Below are positions 13,621 through 24,778 of a stretch of DNA of 64,000 bases, one piece after another (position 1 is the first letter of the stretch; each line of letters starts with the position of its first letter). The DNA comes from Spisula solida. Its lineage: Eukaryota > Mollusca > Bivalvia > Venerida > Mactridae. The notes below the pieces were generated by a model. The model saw only the letters and a program-made list of their open reading frames with translations, was not told the origin of the DNA and did not search any database. Both the position numbers and the translations under genes were made by a program. The stretch is taken from assembly GCA_947247005.1 (NCBI GenBank), contig OX365949.1, positions 7,326,001-7,390,000 on the forward strand, written 5' to 3'.

Positions 13621-13911
13621 TATTATTACCGCAATAATACATACTTATCAAACTGGCTGTTACTATTTACGCCCCGTATCATATTTATGAATGAATGAAC
13701 GTAAACTTTATAGTAAAAACTTCAACGAGGCAAGTTGCACGAGTATCCAGTGTTACAGCTATGACGCATCTTTTGTTAGAAACTCCAATATACTCTCGAA
13801 ACCAAGTCTTTCATGAAAACTTCTGATAATCAATTAATTCATATTTTTCATTTCATGAAATAGATACCCTATACTCGTGTTATTAAAATTGTTTCAATGT
13901 TTTACCCAAAT

Positions 13912-14440
13912 TCAATTCAATTCAATATCTTTATTTTCACCATAAATGATGATATGATATATGTATATACAAGAACTATATAACATGAGTAGTTATAACA
14001 CTATATACATGTACATAATAACAACAACGTATTTGTTATGTAAGCTATGGGCTATCTAGAGATAGGTATGAATTCTAATTCACTATTAATATGGGTGCAT
14101 AATGTATAATGCAATTGTCTCACCGAGTACTCTAATTTGATATATTATCAATACACAAAGTAATTACCAGCTAGTCTTTAAACATCGATAAACATATAAG
14201 TATCCCTCTCGTATATGTATTCGTCTGACGAGAGTATCTTGGCACCAAGAAGTGTGAGATAGAAACATTCGGGGGTCATTCTGAACAGTTCATGAGCAAG
14301 ATTGGTGCTTATTTGAGTCACGTCAGAGTAGAAATTCCACCGTTCTTGTTGGTTTCCGATACATGCACATACACAATGAATTTCCATATCATTAACAACT
14401 AATGTACACTTGTTGCACTGATCATTACTGTTTTTAGCGT
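13912..14440 (-). pseudogene. LINE 3' end with ATTGA-repeat tail
   Basis: The minus strand carries a CxxC...H...C knuckle-like segment (CNKCTLVVNDMEIHCVC) followed by an open stretch to 14178, typical of the C-terminus of RT-only LINEs. An AATAAAGATATTGAATTGAA tail ends at 13912. Confidence 0.5.
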
Positions 14441-14518
14441 GGAATTATGTTCAATGTCAAATGGGTGAAAATGGAATGCGCGCAGTTAAATAATACGGGA
14501 TATTATCGTATTTAGAAT

Positions 14519-14673
14519 CGAAATAAAAACTCTGTTCTTGTATTTTGTCGGTGAATAAAACACGGGCACTCGTTCGGATGTCGTGCTACGCACACCTGAT
14601 TTAATTTTTCCGCACCCGAACTCCTGCCCGTGTTTTATTCACCGACAAAATACGCGAACAGATTTTTATTTCT
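14519..14673. mobile_element. Hairpin mini-transposon, stem about 58 bp
   Basis: TATTTTGTCGGTGAATAAAA CACGGGCA is repeated in inverse near 14622-14652, and outer arms GAAATAAAAA/TTTTTATTTC extend the stem. The loop is about 40 bases. Confidence 0.8.
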
Positions 14674-14929
14674 TAAATATATGTTGACTGACGTTGACAT
14701 GAAGATTATGCAGTGTTAAGTGATTATCTAGTTGAGCATCGACTACCTTCTCAAGAACACTGGTAACAACAAAAAGTAAGTTTACACCGGTCTGTAATAT
14801 AGTATAGGACTTTAATGACATTTTAGCCATATTTATATTTTTACTTTTTGAATTAATGTTACGCGCGTGCGTATGTCCGTATCGCTGGCTACGCCCCTAT
14901 AGTCCATCCTGGTGCATTATACTAGTACA

Positions 14930-15130
14930 TACTACTAACAATGGTTCTCCAGGTATCCCGGTCCTGCGCAACGCTCACCGACATTTTTCTTTACTGTGCC
15001 CATGAGTTCTAATGACGTTGACGTGTTGATCTTTGAGAAATTTCAGCTGTTTCTATCCGGTGGTTTTCAAAGTCTGTTTGCGGAGAGTGTGACCTAGCCA
15101 CCCATAGCGTGATCTCTTTGTGGGATATCT
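14930..15130 (-). pseudogene. Short relic of a LINE C-terminus
   Basis: The minus strand reads RYGWLGHTLRKQ and later ALRRTGIPGEP, resembling the WxGHxLRK and RDRxxWR tail blocks of R1/RTE-type elements. Stops are frequent. Confidence 0.35.
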
Positions 15131-16441
15131 TGATCGGCTACAAATGTGTCTGAATTAAAGAAAATCTCCTATGACCTTTCCATTACGTGTCCTTATGTCA
15201 ATGTTGGTAACACATTGCTTATACCAGTGTCTACCTCGTCTACAGTTTCAGCGCCTTCTAGCCGTCTAGCGTCATACGCGATGTGGTAGAATAGAGCAAA
15301 GATATTTCTGTGTGACCTTAATAAGATTCACAATCTCTAACATAGTGCAAGGCTTCTTCTGTAGTCAAGTTTTCATAAGTAAATGTTTTATTACAGGTTA
15401 CAAAAGATTTTACTTGTTAAATTTACATTGTTGCACCCTTATCTAGAAACTTACTATAAATATACTTACAATAATGTTTAACACATTATGCTACCATGAA
15501 TTTCCCCTAGGCTAATATGATGGGGATATAATTTCATATATGGAGATACATTGTTTAGGGATCATATTCAGTTTAAAAGTGTATTTCTTTTTCAAATCAT
15601 ATCTCAATTAAAGATAAGAATTAAGTCGAACAATAATTAGAATACAAAAATCTTTTATCATAAAGGTAAACTGAACTCACAGTTGTCTATGTTCAAAATT
15701 GTTCATATCTATCATGTGAAACATGAGGATGATTATTTGTAGTTGCCATAAGCTCTCCTAATTTGGAAAACAATTCCTATTTAACTTAATAAGCATGAGA
15801 ACGTGGTCATATGTTGGACAGGAGTTTCCACGCCACAGACTCTCCTCCTTATAAGCTACACCCTCAAAGAACTAATTGAGAACAGACTAGGTCGTGTAGG
15901 AGTAAGGTACATTAGTTATGGATGAGGATGTTGGAATCTTCGTGAGGCGTAAGTTTACGCTTTCCTCAGCATTTAGGGTTTGTGGTTGTTGTTTACCTTA
16001 ATAGCTGTTCTTAGTTTGGCGTATGTTGGTTAAAATCATATTACTTTTATTACGTACACAAAATTGCCTATATTTTTGTAATGTATTAAAATGAAGGACC
16101 GTAACATTTGGAAAGCATTCAAACATTTGACACAACATATAAAGTTTGCATTATCCAAAATATTCAGAAACGATAAATATAGCGGATTTTGTGTTTGTTG
16201 TTGTATTGCAATTTATCGCGTTGAAGTTATATTTAATTACATATGTTGAATTTCAATTAATGACGGTTGTTGGTTAATTAAAATGTGTTTAATTAAGATT
16301 GTACTTTTAGTTTTATTTAAGTAATTTAACAAAACCACTATAGCGACCTCGTAAGGCCGTTGATATGATGACTGGTAGGTTACATTCTGTATTACAACAA
16401 TAGTTTCAGATAAACAGTTACAACAGATTAGCTTGATGACG
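15131..16441. other. No gene seen
   Basis: No recognised coding, RNA or repeat structure. A minus-strand open frame at 16237-16476 overlaps the first satellite unit and is not supported. Confidence 0.35.
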
Positions 16442-17714
16442 CACGTCAAACGTACACTATGAACATTTTGTGACAAAACATGATTTACAAGATTTACGTC
16501 AAACGTACACTATGAACATTTTGTGACAAAACATGATTTACAAGATTTACGTCAAACGTACATTATGAACATTTTGTGACAAAACATGATTTACAAGATT
16601 TACGTCAAACGTCCACTATGAACATTTTGTGACAAAACATGATTTACAAGATTTACGTCAAACGTACACTATGAACATTTTGTGACAAAACATGATTTAC
16701 AAGATTTACGTCAAACGTACCCTATGAACATTTTGTGACAAAACATGATTTACAAGATTTACGTCAAACGTACACTATGAACATTTTGTGACAAAACATG
16801 ATTTACAAGATTTACGTCAAACGTACACTATGAACATTTTGTGACAAAACATGATTTACAAGATTTACGTCAAACGTACACTATGAACATTTTGTGACAA
16901 AACATGATTTACAAGATTTACGTCAAACGTACACTATGAACATTTTGTGACAAAACATGATTTACAAGATTTACGTCAAACGTACACTATGAACATTTTG
17001 TGACAAAACATGATTTACAAGATTTACGTCAAACGTACACTATGAACATTTTGTGACAAAACATGATTTACAAGATTTACGTCAAACGTACACTATGAAC
17101 ATTTTGTGACAAAACATGATTTACAAGATTTACGTCAAACGTACACTATGAACATTTTGTGACAAAACATTATTAACAAGATTTACGTCAAACGTACACT
17201 ATGAACATTTTGTGACAAAACATGATTTACAAGATTTACGTCAAACGTACACTATGAACATTTTGTGACAAAACATGATTTACAAGATTTACGTCAAACG
17301 TACACTATGAACATTTTGTGACAAAACATGATTTACAAGATTTACGTCAAACGTACACTATGAACATTTTGTGACAAAACATGCTTTACAAGATTTACGT
17401 CAAACGTACACTATGAACATTTTGTGACAAAACATGATTAACAAGATTTACGTCAAACGTACACTATGAACATTTTGTGACAAAACATGATTTACAAGAT
17501 TTACGTCAAACGTACACTATGAACATTTTGTGACAAAACATGATTTACAAGATTTACGTCAAACGTACACTATGAACATTTTGTGACAAAACATGATTAA
17601 CAAGATTTACGTCAAACGTACACTATGAACATTTTGTGACAAAACATGATTTACAAGATTTACGTCAAACGTACACTATGAACATTGTGTGACAAAACAT
17701 GATTTACAAGATTT
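16442..17714. repeat. 53-bp minisatellite, about 24 units
   Basis: Unit ACGTCAAACGTACACTATGA, ACATTTTGTGACAAAACATG, ATTTACAAGATTT. Units are almost identical, with a few point variants (GTACCC, GTCCAC, ATTAAC). This uniformity implies recent expansion. Confidence 0.97.
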
Positions 17715-18525
17715 GATTCTATATAACTCTGTACAATATGTCGGCAATAAAGAGTAGTTGCCAGTACATAACATAATGTCTAAATGTGACAATGTTATTG
17801 TTAATGGTGTAAACAATGTCTTATTTCATGTTGTAATCTTGACCTGTTGTGTTGTTTTTGACATGAAAGAGGTTATAATATGCTTTATATATAATCTAGT
17901 TTCTTTAGAAGTATGTAGGGTTACACTGTTATATATGTGTTGCGCTTTTACATAGTCTCTTATACTTCTTGATAGAATGGCTTTGTGCAATGTTTATAGT
18001 CTACTGTATGTCAGTTGTACAAATATGAGACGTAAATAAATGATTTGTTTTGTATTGCAACCTTTCTAGTACTCGGGAATCACGAACTTGAACCATCATA
18101 AATGTCATCTATTCCATCATACAATGCTTCCATTAACGCACGGCTCAACTATAGAGAACTAGTATATGTTTAAGTTTTATTTGAAACTGAAAACATGAAA
18201 CACACATGACTCGTGACATTTTTAAATGTCGAGATAGAAATGCGATAAGTGCGCTACATGTTTCGTATTTCATATACATGTAATACATTCCTCATAACTA
18301 AAAGAGTCTTGTAAAGCGAGAGAACATGTCTCCTATTCCATAGGTTGGAATGCAAACATGTTCCTTAAGTAAAACCTCACGTCATATCTGCAACCATCTC
18401 AATCTGAGAATAAATTATATAATTTTAGCCGAGATGTATAACTTTCTAACGGATGTTTGGTAATGTGATGTATATAGCGAATACCTGCCGATTCAGCAAT
18501 TATCTGGCTTAACCAGTCAATATTA
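17715..18525. other. No gene seen
   Basis: Short unrecognised frame at 17758-17955. Nothing else supported. Confidence 0.35.
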
Positions 18526-18699
18526 CAGTAAAACTTGGTTATGTCGAGCGTCTATATCACGAGCACCCGGTCTATGTCGAGTAAATTTCGAAGTCTCGGC
18601 GAATACAATTCATCATATACTTCGGGTAGGTCGAGCACCTGGTTTATCTCGAGCATTTATCTTGTCCCGATGGGTCCTCGAGATAACGAAGGTTTACTG
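18526..18699. mobile_element. pogo-like mini-transposon, 174 bp
   Basis: Imperfect TIRs CAGTAAAACTTGGTTATGTC and its inverse (GATAACGAAGGTTTACTG), flanked by TA at 18524-18525 and 18700-18701. The inside repeats GTCGAG/CTCGAG motifs. Confidence 0.75.
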
Positions 18700-18914
18700 T
18701 ACTTAATACAAACTGATTATTCCTGTATTACTATTATTTCACTTGTATGAAACAGCTACTTTCTTGAAGCAACCATATTTTGTATCCTTTGACACTCCGA
18801 GCTTATGCTTGTTGTAGTCTATACTTTGTATTGTCCTTCATTGTTACATCCGTTATCTCAAGCTACATATTAACGCATCAAACGACGCTTATTCTGATTA
18901 ATAATTATATTATA

Positions 18915-20395
18915 CAGGGTGTTTCAAAATATATGTTAAAGTTTCGTTGGTTAATAAAACGCTTATATACATTGGTAATGTAATATGTAAAAAACGAAAC
19001 ACACTGCTAAAAGAGGACATTTCAAAATTATATTCCATTTAAAACATTCCAGTCTAGTTTCAAAAATATGTTGTTAATATGCATATTCACAAAATGTCTT
19101 GTACGAGGGTCAGTCAAGAAAAACTGAGAGTTGGTATTTTAAGCCCTCAACATATGTTTGCAGTTGTACTTTCTATTATTCATCGTCAACTATTATCCCC
19201 TGTGGATCTTCTAATGAATTCCGTCATCAGATATAGGCTTATAAATACAGTTGCCAAGCAACCAAAGAACATTACTAAGGGGTATGCGTTCGCACCAGCG
19301 ATAAGAAGATTGAATCTGTTGTAAATTCAATGGTTTAGTTCAACCTTATATACCGTGATTTATTACAACTAACATGTGTATATTGTAGAATAGTATATCT
19401 CAAATAATAATGAGCAATTATTTCAGAATGGTCACTAATGCCGTGTCATTTTGTTGCCTAGCAACAATTTTACCCACATTTTATCAATTTTCCCGGCTTA
19501 CGTTCTTTTCGTTGCCATGGTGTTCTAAAACTAATCACTGATTTCACCATTTCTTTTCAATAAGATTGTGAACACATATCAAGGAGTCCAGTAACCGTAA
19601 TAGAAATAAAAATGTATAACTTTGCTTTCTAAAAACATTATTCGTTCTTTTGGGTGGGGTAAAATTGTGGTTTTAATACCATCAAATAAAATGACAATTT
19701 ACATTTTCGTCAAGTATATTTTCTATATGAGTGGAATACAACAACTAGAATTAAGTTTATTTGATAGATTAATGTATTACCAAATAAATAATTTGTTTGA
19801 AAATGTCAGACATATCTTTATGTTTCCAAAGCAACGCACACTTTAGTTCTATTAACAGCGTGAACGCATGACCTCGAGTTGTCTTCTTTGGGTGCCTAGC
19901 AACAAGAATCCAATTGTCATAGACTATAGTAGTATTCGCCATAACATCAGTGAGATACCATATTTCACGATAACGTATAGAAAATAAACGAACTCTTATT
20001 TCTCTAAGAATTATTTAGCAACTCTCAGTTTTTCTTGACTGACCCTCGTATATAGATAGCGTCATTTTTTGTAAATAACTACGTCGTCATGTTTTCTAAA
20101 GTTATCTACAATTACTGTGTACAATTCAGATGATGTACTTAAACATTCTCTTTTAGTCACACTTTCAATTTAGGTTAGGTGAGAGTGGTTTACTGCAGAA
20201 AACTTGACGACGTCATTTTTACCAAAATTGACGTCAAATTTAAATATGACAATTTTTCAAACTATGCTGGAATCTTGAATATGGAATACAGTATTAAAAT
20301 GTCGTCTTTCAACTGTGTGTTGTGTTTTTACATGTTGGATAAATTAAGAAATTCATTATCTCGCGAAATTGTAACATATATTTTGAAACACCCTG
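18915..20395. mobile_element. TA-flanked transposon, 1481 bp, mariner-type ends
   Basis: TIRs CAGGGTGTTTCAAAATATAT continuing about 30 bases; TA duplicated at 18913-18914 and 20396-20397. No transposase was recognised. It hosts the element at 19104-20048. Confidence 0.88.
19104..20048. mobile_element. Nested mariner-type element, 945 bp
   Basis: 30-bp near-perfect TIRs starting CGAGGGTCAGTCAAGAAAAA, TA on both sides (19102-19103, 20049-20050). It lies wholly within the element at 18915-20395. Inside are only short frames (19079-19324, 19622-19846) without a DDE motif. Confidence 0.88.
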
Positions 20396-20616
20396 TATGT
20401 CTATTAAATGTCGTGTCCTTATCACTTCAGTTTAATTTATATGATTGATGATGATTGCCGGTTGCTACATACGCTGAAGCGAAACATATTTTATTGTCAA
20501 ATGAATTCCGCTAGATACTGATACCTATATATAGCATCAGTGTGCTGTAACATAGCCACAGGCCTTTAACATAGGCACTTGGTTTTAAATTATCTGAGGA
20601 TACCCTATATAAAGAG

Positions 20617-20765
20617 AAGGTAGTGCAGTGGCCATGTTTAGCCGTAACGGATATGACGTCCAAGGAACTGGTATCAGTGTTTGCGCTGACAACTGTAGAA
20701 AAACTGGGTACCAGCTTTCGTAACATCATATCCGTTTCGGCTAAACATAGCAACTACACTACCTT
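20617..20765. repeat. Palindromic repeat, copy 1
   Basis: 44-bp inverted ends containing ATGTTTAGCCGTAACGGATA around a unique centre of about 60 bases. A second copy sits at 25363-25482 in opposite orientation. Confidence 0.8.
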
Positions 20766-21529
20766 CTGTTTGTATTTGGTACTTCAATGTGTAAGGACTT
20801 CGCAAATACTGAAACCATATGCTACATGCCTTCATAGGTTCGACTATATGTTTGACATTGTTTTATGTCCTACGTAATAATTGTAAAAATAACGAAGTAC
20901 ATGTAATCACATTGTATTATTTTATTCAGTTCAGGCAGATAATTTTCGACAGAATCGCATATCAATTTGCATTTGGTGGAGATATTGTGGTATTCTATAA
21001 TTGGTGGTGTTGTCGCCATTCTGCAAAGCAAGTGCATACGTTTCAAATACTTTTATTATGCATGTCCATGTACGTTTCGTCTAATCAATTCAGTAGCATC
21101 TTGCTTAAACGGACCCTCTACAAACCAGACTACTAAATAATCAACACAGAAGGTCTAAGGCAGTGTGGACGTCACCTATGAACCCAAATATGAATATGAC
21201 ATTTAGAATCCCATAAAATACAATTACACGTCTCTTCTATTAATGCTGTCAGATTTGTCTTAAAAGATGACTGGCATTCAAGTTAATGTTAGAACTACGA
21301 TTATGTATTCATAATTATACTTACATCTCCATCTGATTTTGTCAGTATATGACGTTGCCTGTTCGCTGATCGTCAAAGACGCAAGTCAGCTTTGCCGGTT
21401 TACAATAGGCTGGGTAGTTTAGATCCTTGGAACAAGACTGTAAATACACAAGATGCATATACTAGTACATCTTTAGAATGACGACACATGACATGATAAT
21501 TCAATTAGAAATGCCGAATGGTACTGGTG
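20766..21529. other. No gene seen
   Basis: Short open frames only (20819-21136). No domain recognised. Confidence 0.35.
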
Positions 21530-21660
21530 TTACCACAGGGTATTGACGCATATTATTTTATACGTGTGCGACCGCCTTATATCTTATATATTCGTATACG
21601 AGATATAAGGCGGTCGCACACGCATAAAATAATATGTGTCAATACCCTGTGGGTGTTACA
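21530..21660. mobile_element. Long hairpin, stem about 52 bp
   Basis: TGCGACCGCCTTATATCT and AGATATAAGGCGGTCGCA face each other across about 12 bases; arms extend out to TACCACAGGGTATTGAC and GTCAATACCCTGTGG. It lies directly beside the 44-bp array. Confidence 0.85.
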
Positions 21661-21667
21661 CAGCATA

Positions 21668-22810
21668 AACAGAGAGAGTTGACTTGTCTTTCTCATACAC
21701 TGGTGGTGATGGACGGGAGAGCTGACTTGTCTTCTCTCATAGACTCGTGGTGATGGACGGGAGAGCTGACTTGTCTTCTCTGATACACTGGTGGTGATGG
21801 ACGGGAGAGCTAGTTTGTCTTCTCTCATACACTGGTGGTGATGGACGGGAGAGTTGACTTGTCTTCTCTCATACACTCGTGGTGATGGACGGGAGAGCTG
21901 ACTTGTCTTCTCTCATACACTCGTGGTGATGGACGGGAGAGCTGACTTGTCTTCTCTCATACACTGGTGGTGATGGACGGGAGAGCTGGTTTGTCTTCTC
22001 TCATACACTGGTGGTGATGGACGGGAGAGCTAGTTTGTCTTCTCTCATACACTCGTGGTGATGGACGGGAGAGCTGGTTTGTCTTCTCTCATACACTGGT
22101 GGTGATGGACGGGAGAGCTGACTTGTCTTCTCTCATACACTCGTGGTGATGGACGGGAGAGCTGACTTGTCTTCTCTCATACACTCGTGGTGATGGACGG
22201 GAGAGCTGGTTTGTCTTCTCTCATACACTCGTGGTGATGGACGGGAGAGCTGGTTTGTCTTTTCTCATACACTGGTGGTGATGGACGGGAGAGCTGGTTT
22301 GTCTTCTCTCATACACTCGTGGTGATTGACGGGAGAGCTGGTTTGTCTTCTCTCATACACTCGTGGTGATGGACGGGAGAGCTGGTTTGTCTTCTCTCAT
22401 ACACTCGTGGTGATGGACGGGAGAGCTGGTTTGACTTCTCTCATACACTCGTGGTGATGGACGGGAGAGCTGCCTTGTCTTCTCTCATACACTCGTGGTG
22501 ATGGACGGGAGAGCTGACTTGTCTTCTCTCATACACTGGTGGTGATGGACGGGAGAGCTGACTTGTCTTCTCTAATACACTGGTGGTGATGGACGGGAGA
22601 GCTGACTTGTCTTCTCTCATACACTCGTGGTGATGGACGGGAGAGCTGGTTTGTCTTCTCTCATACACTCGTGGTGATGGACGGGAGAGCTGCCTTGTCT
22701 TCTCTCATACACTCGTGGTGATGGACGGGAGTGCTGGTTTGTCTTCTCTCATACAATCGTGGTTATGGACGGGAGAGCTAGTTTGTCTTTTCTCATACAC
22801 TGGTGGTGAT
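21668..22810. repeat. 44-bp minisatellite, about 26 units
   Basis: Unit GAGAGCTGACTTGTCTTCTC, TCATACACTCGTGGTGATGG, ACGG. Variants GACT/GGTT and CTCG/CTGG alternate between units. Minus-strand frames reading MYERRQVSSPVHHH are artefacts of the repeat. Confidence 0.97.
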
Positions 22811-22887
22811 ACTAATCAGTAATGAGGTACCGAGAGTGATGCATATCAGTTGTGATATATTGTTTAACAATCGACCTTATATATACT

Positions 22888-23377
22888 GACGTCAAGAAAA
22901 AACGCTACAATGAAGGAAGTAAACAACTTTTTTATTTTCCAAAATATTCCTGTGATTATCGACACACCATTTATTTAGCTTAGAACGCGCCTACCGAACC
23001 AAAAAAACAATCCCGATCTGGTCCTGATGTGCCCGACTCGCACGCCGTGCGTCCCGTGCTCCTTTACCGGGAGGTATTTCTGGTCGACTAAAGAGCAGTT
23101 ACATGCTTAAGTTGATTTACAAGGTGGAATTCACAAGGAAATTTGGAAAATGTCACGACTAAGAAAGGAAAACCGAGCACGGGTTTTTTTAATGCTAGCA
23201 AGCGGAATTTCGCAATTAGACGTCGTTGGGCGTTTTGTTGCTTCAAAAACCAATATCGCGAGACAATTCCAACGCGTAAATATCACTAGAAGCTTATCAG
23301 ATAGGTCTCGCTCAGATGCGCCGAGTGTGACGTCTTCACGGAAAGACTTAATGGGAAATAGATCAACACCATTATAA
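22888..23377 (+). pseudogene. Tc1-type transposon, 5' end with transposase N-terminus
   Basis: It begins TACTGACGTCAAGAAAAAAC, like a Tc1-type TIR. The frame at 23150-23377 encodes MSRLRKENRARVFLMLASGI and then SQLDVVGRF, the paired-like helix-turn-helix of Tc1 transposases. It stops after 75 codons; the DDE domain and 3' TIR are absent. Confidence 0.75.
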
Positions 23378-23583
23378 ATAGTTTGACCAATGGTTGAAGT
23401 ATCTTAATGCAAGTGAATGTAAAAATAGATCAAGTTACTAGTATGTCATTATACATGTATATAACTAGGTTGACATATTTAGTGAACTTGTTTGATAGTT
23501 TATTTGGACTTAGCCTACCACTGGAATTTCTTACGATCTTCTTGTAATATTCTTGTATCGTTGAATCATTTAGTATTTACGTT

Positions 23584-23745
23584 GCAGATACACTCAAGGC
23601 AGATACACTCAATGCAGATACACTCAAGGCAGATACACTCAAGGCAGATACACTCAATGCAGATACACTCAATGCAGATACACTCAATGCAGATACACTC
23701 AATGCAGATACACTCAAGGCAGATACACTCAAGGCAGATACACTC
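23584..23745. repeat. 15-bp repeat, about 11 units
   Basis: Unit GCAGATACACTCAAG or its variant ending AAT. The frame reads QIHSR/M repeats; artefactual. Confidence 0.95.
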
Positions 23746-24236
23746 TTGAGAAAGGGACTATTATGCTAGATATGTATGATACATTTCTTTCTTTACATAT
23801 TCATGCTACATTGATAAAACATGTTTACCAAAACATACTTTTGCACTAAATCATAGTTATGTTCAACAAATGGGAGGACATACTAATTCAATGAATACTA
23901 ATATTGTCAATCATTTTACAATTATATTTATGAAATGTGCGTTTTCAAAGTCTCACTCTCAGATTGTACTCGCACTTAGAAATGTTTGTATTGTTTTAAA
24001 CTGGCATTTTAGCATCATCTGTAGAGTAGTGATTTGTTTTTAGTTCGACTGAGACAGTCATAGTACGGGGCCATCCGGGTTTTTGTCTGCCTAATTGGCC
24101 AATGACCTGCTGGTTACGAAGCAGAGGGTAGCGATAAAAGATGCAGTGCGACTAACATTCCAACGTGACCGTACACACCCCGATGGTGACAACAAAAAGT
24201 GATGCTATAATAATTATTATATTATCATTATGTGTG
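23746..24236. other. No gene seen
   Basis: Downstream flank of the secreted-peptide gene. May hold its unrecognised 3' end; no poly(A) signal stood out. Confidence 0.3.
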
Positions 24237-24338
24237 TCATGTCGCGAACATTTCAGACAGCTGTTTGCTTTCATCTATTTGTATCCTAGTAACGGTGAAA
24301 AAGAGTGCAAAACTGCACCCTCGAAAAGATTGCGATAA
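24237..24338 (-). CDS. Possible terminal exon of the secreted-peptide gene
   Basis: After acceptor TTGCAG the phase-0 frame runs 33 codons (LSQSFRGCSFALFFTV and onward) to TGA. It adds one cysteine, giving an odd total. Offered only as the best candidate seen. Confidence 0.18.
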   Translation of the reverse strand, partial: LSQSFRGCSFALFFTVTRIQIDESKQLSEMFAT

Positions 24339-24646
24339 CTGCAATACTACACGTGGTGCGCCTTTCTTACTAGCACATCCACCACGCCTCAGGTTATATG
24401 TGATACAAAACAGGTAAAGAACAAATACTCTGATAATCTTATTTAATTTCGGGTTATACGTACATAGACTAAATAAGATAGCCTCTTGTTTTTAAAAGTT
24501 ATCTTTCTATAACGTGAATATTAATAACAGATATTAATTAGTAATAAATACTAGTATTATACATGTAGTTGTGTACAGTAATTGATACTAATACATTGAT
24601 AAAACTGTTTTAAAATAAAAAATGATAGTTTACACCGTACACTCAC

Positions 24647-24778
24647 CTCACCGCTACCAATACCGTTACACCTTTTACGTGGGTCCCATGAGCATTCCAG
24701 TCTACATCCATGTTTGCCTGTATGACAGTTACATTCATTCCATACACACACTCTCAAATAACCACACGATTTCAAGTG
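24647..24778 (-). CDS. Secreted-peptide gene exon 3 (seven cysteines)
   Basis: Begins HLKSCGYLRVCVWNECNC and continues with HTGKHGCRLECSWDPRKRC then NGIGSGE. Seven cysteines in 44 residues, far above background. Acceptor TTTCTTTCAG, donor GTGAGT. The ATG-less frame fits an internal exon. Confidence 0.6.

Larger units (their letters stand above)
18780..20765. repeat. Dispersed repeat copy interrupted by a transposon
   Basis: 18860-18914 plus 20396-20560 matches 34428-34640 (blocks AAACGACGCT, CCCTTATCAC, TACGCTGAAGCGA, CTATATATAGCATCAGTGT). The 3' part (20560-20765) matches 25363-25545 in reverse. The copy at 34.4 kb lacks the insertion. Confidence 0.75.

Noticed and set aside
2471..17714. 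CRISPR-like appearance of regular repeats
   Set aside because: The repeats are directly tandem with no unique spacers, and the genome is animal.
21577..22668. Minus-strand frames with YERRQ and SPVHHH repeats
   Set aside because: Produced by the 44-bp array; unit length 44 shifts frame every copy, so openness is accidental.
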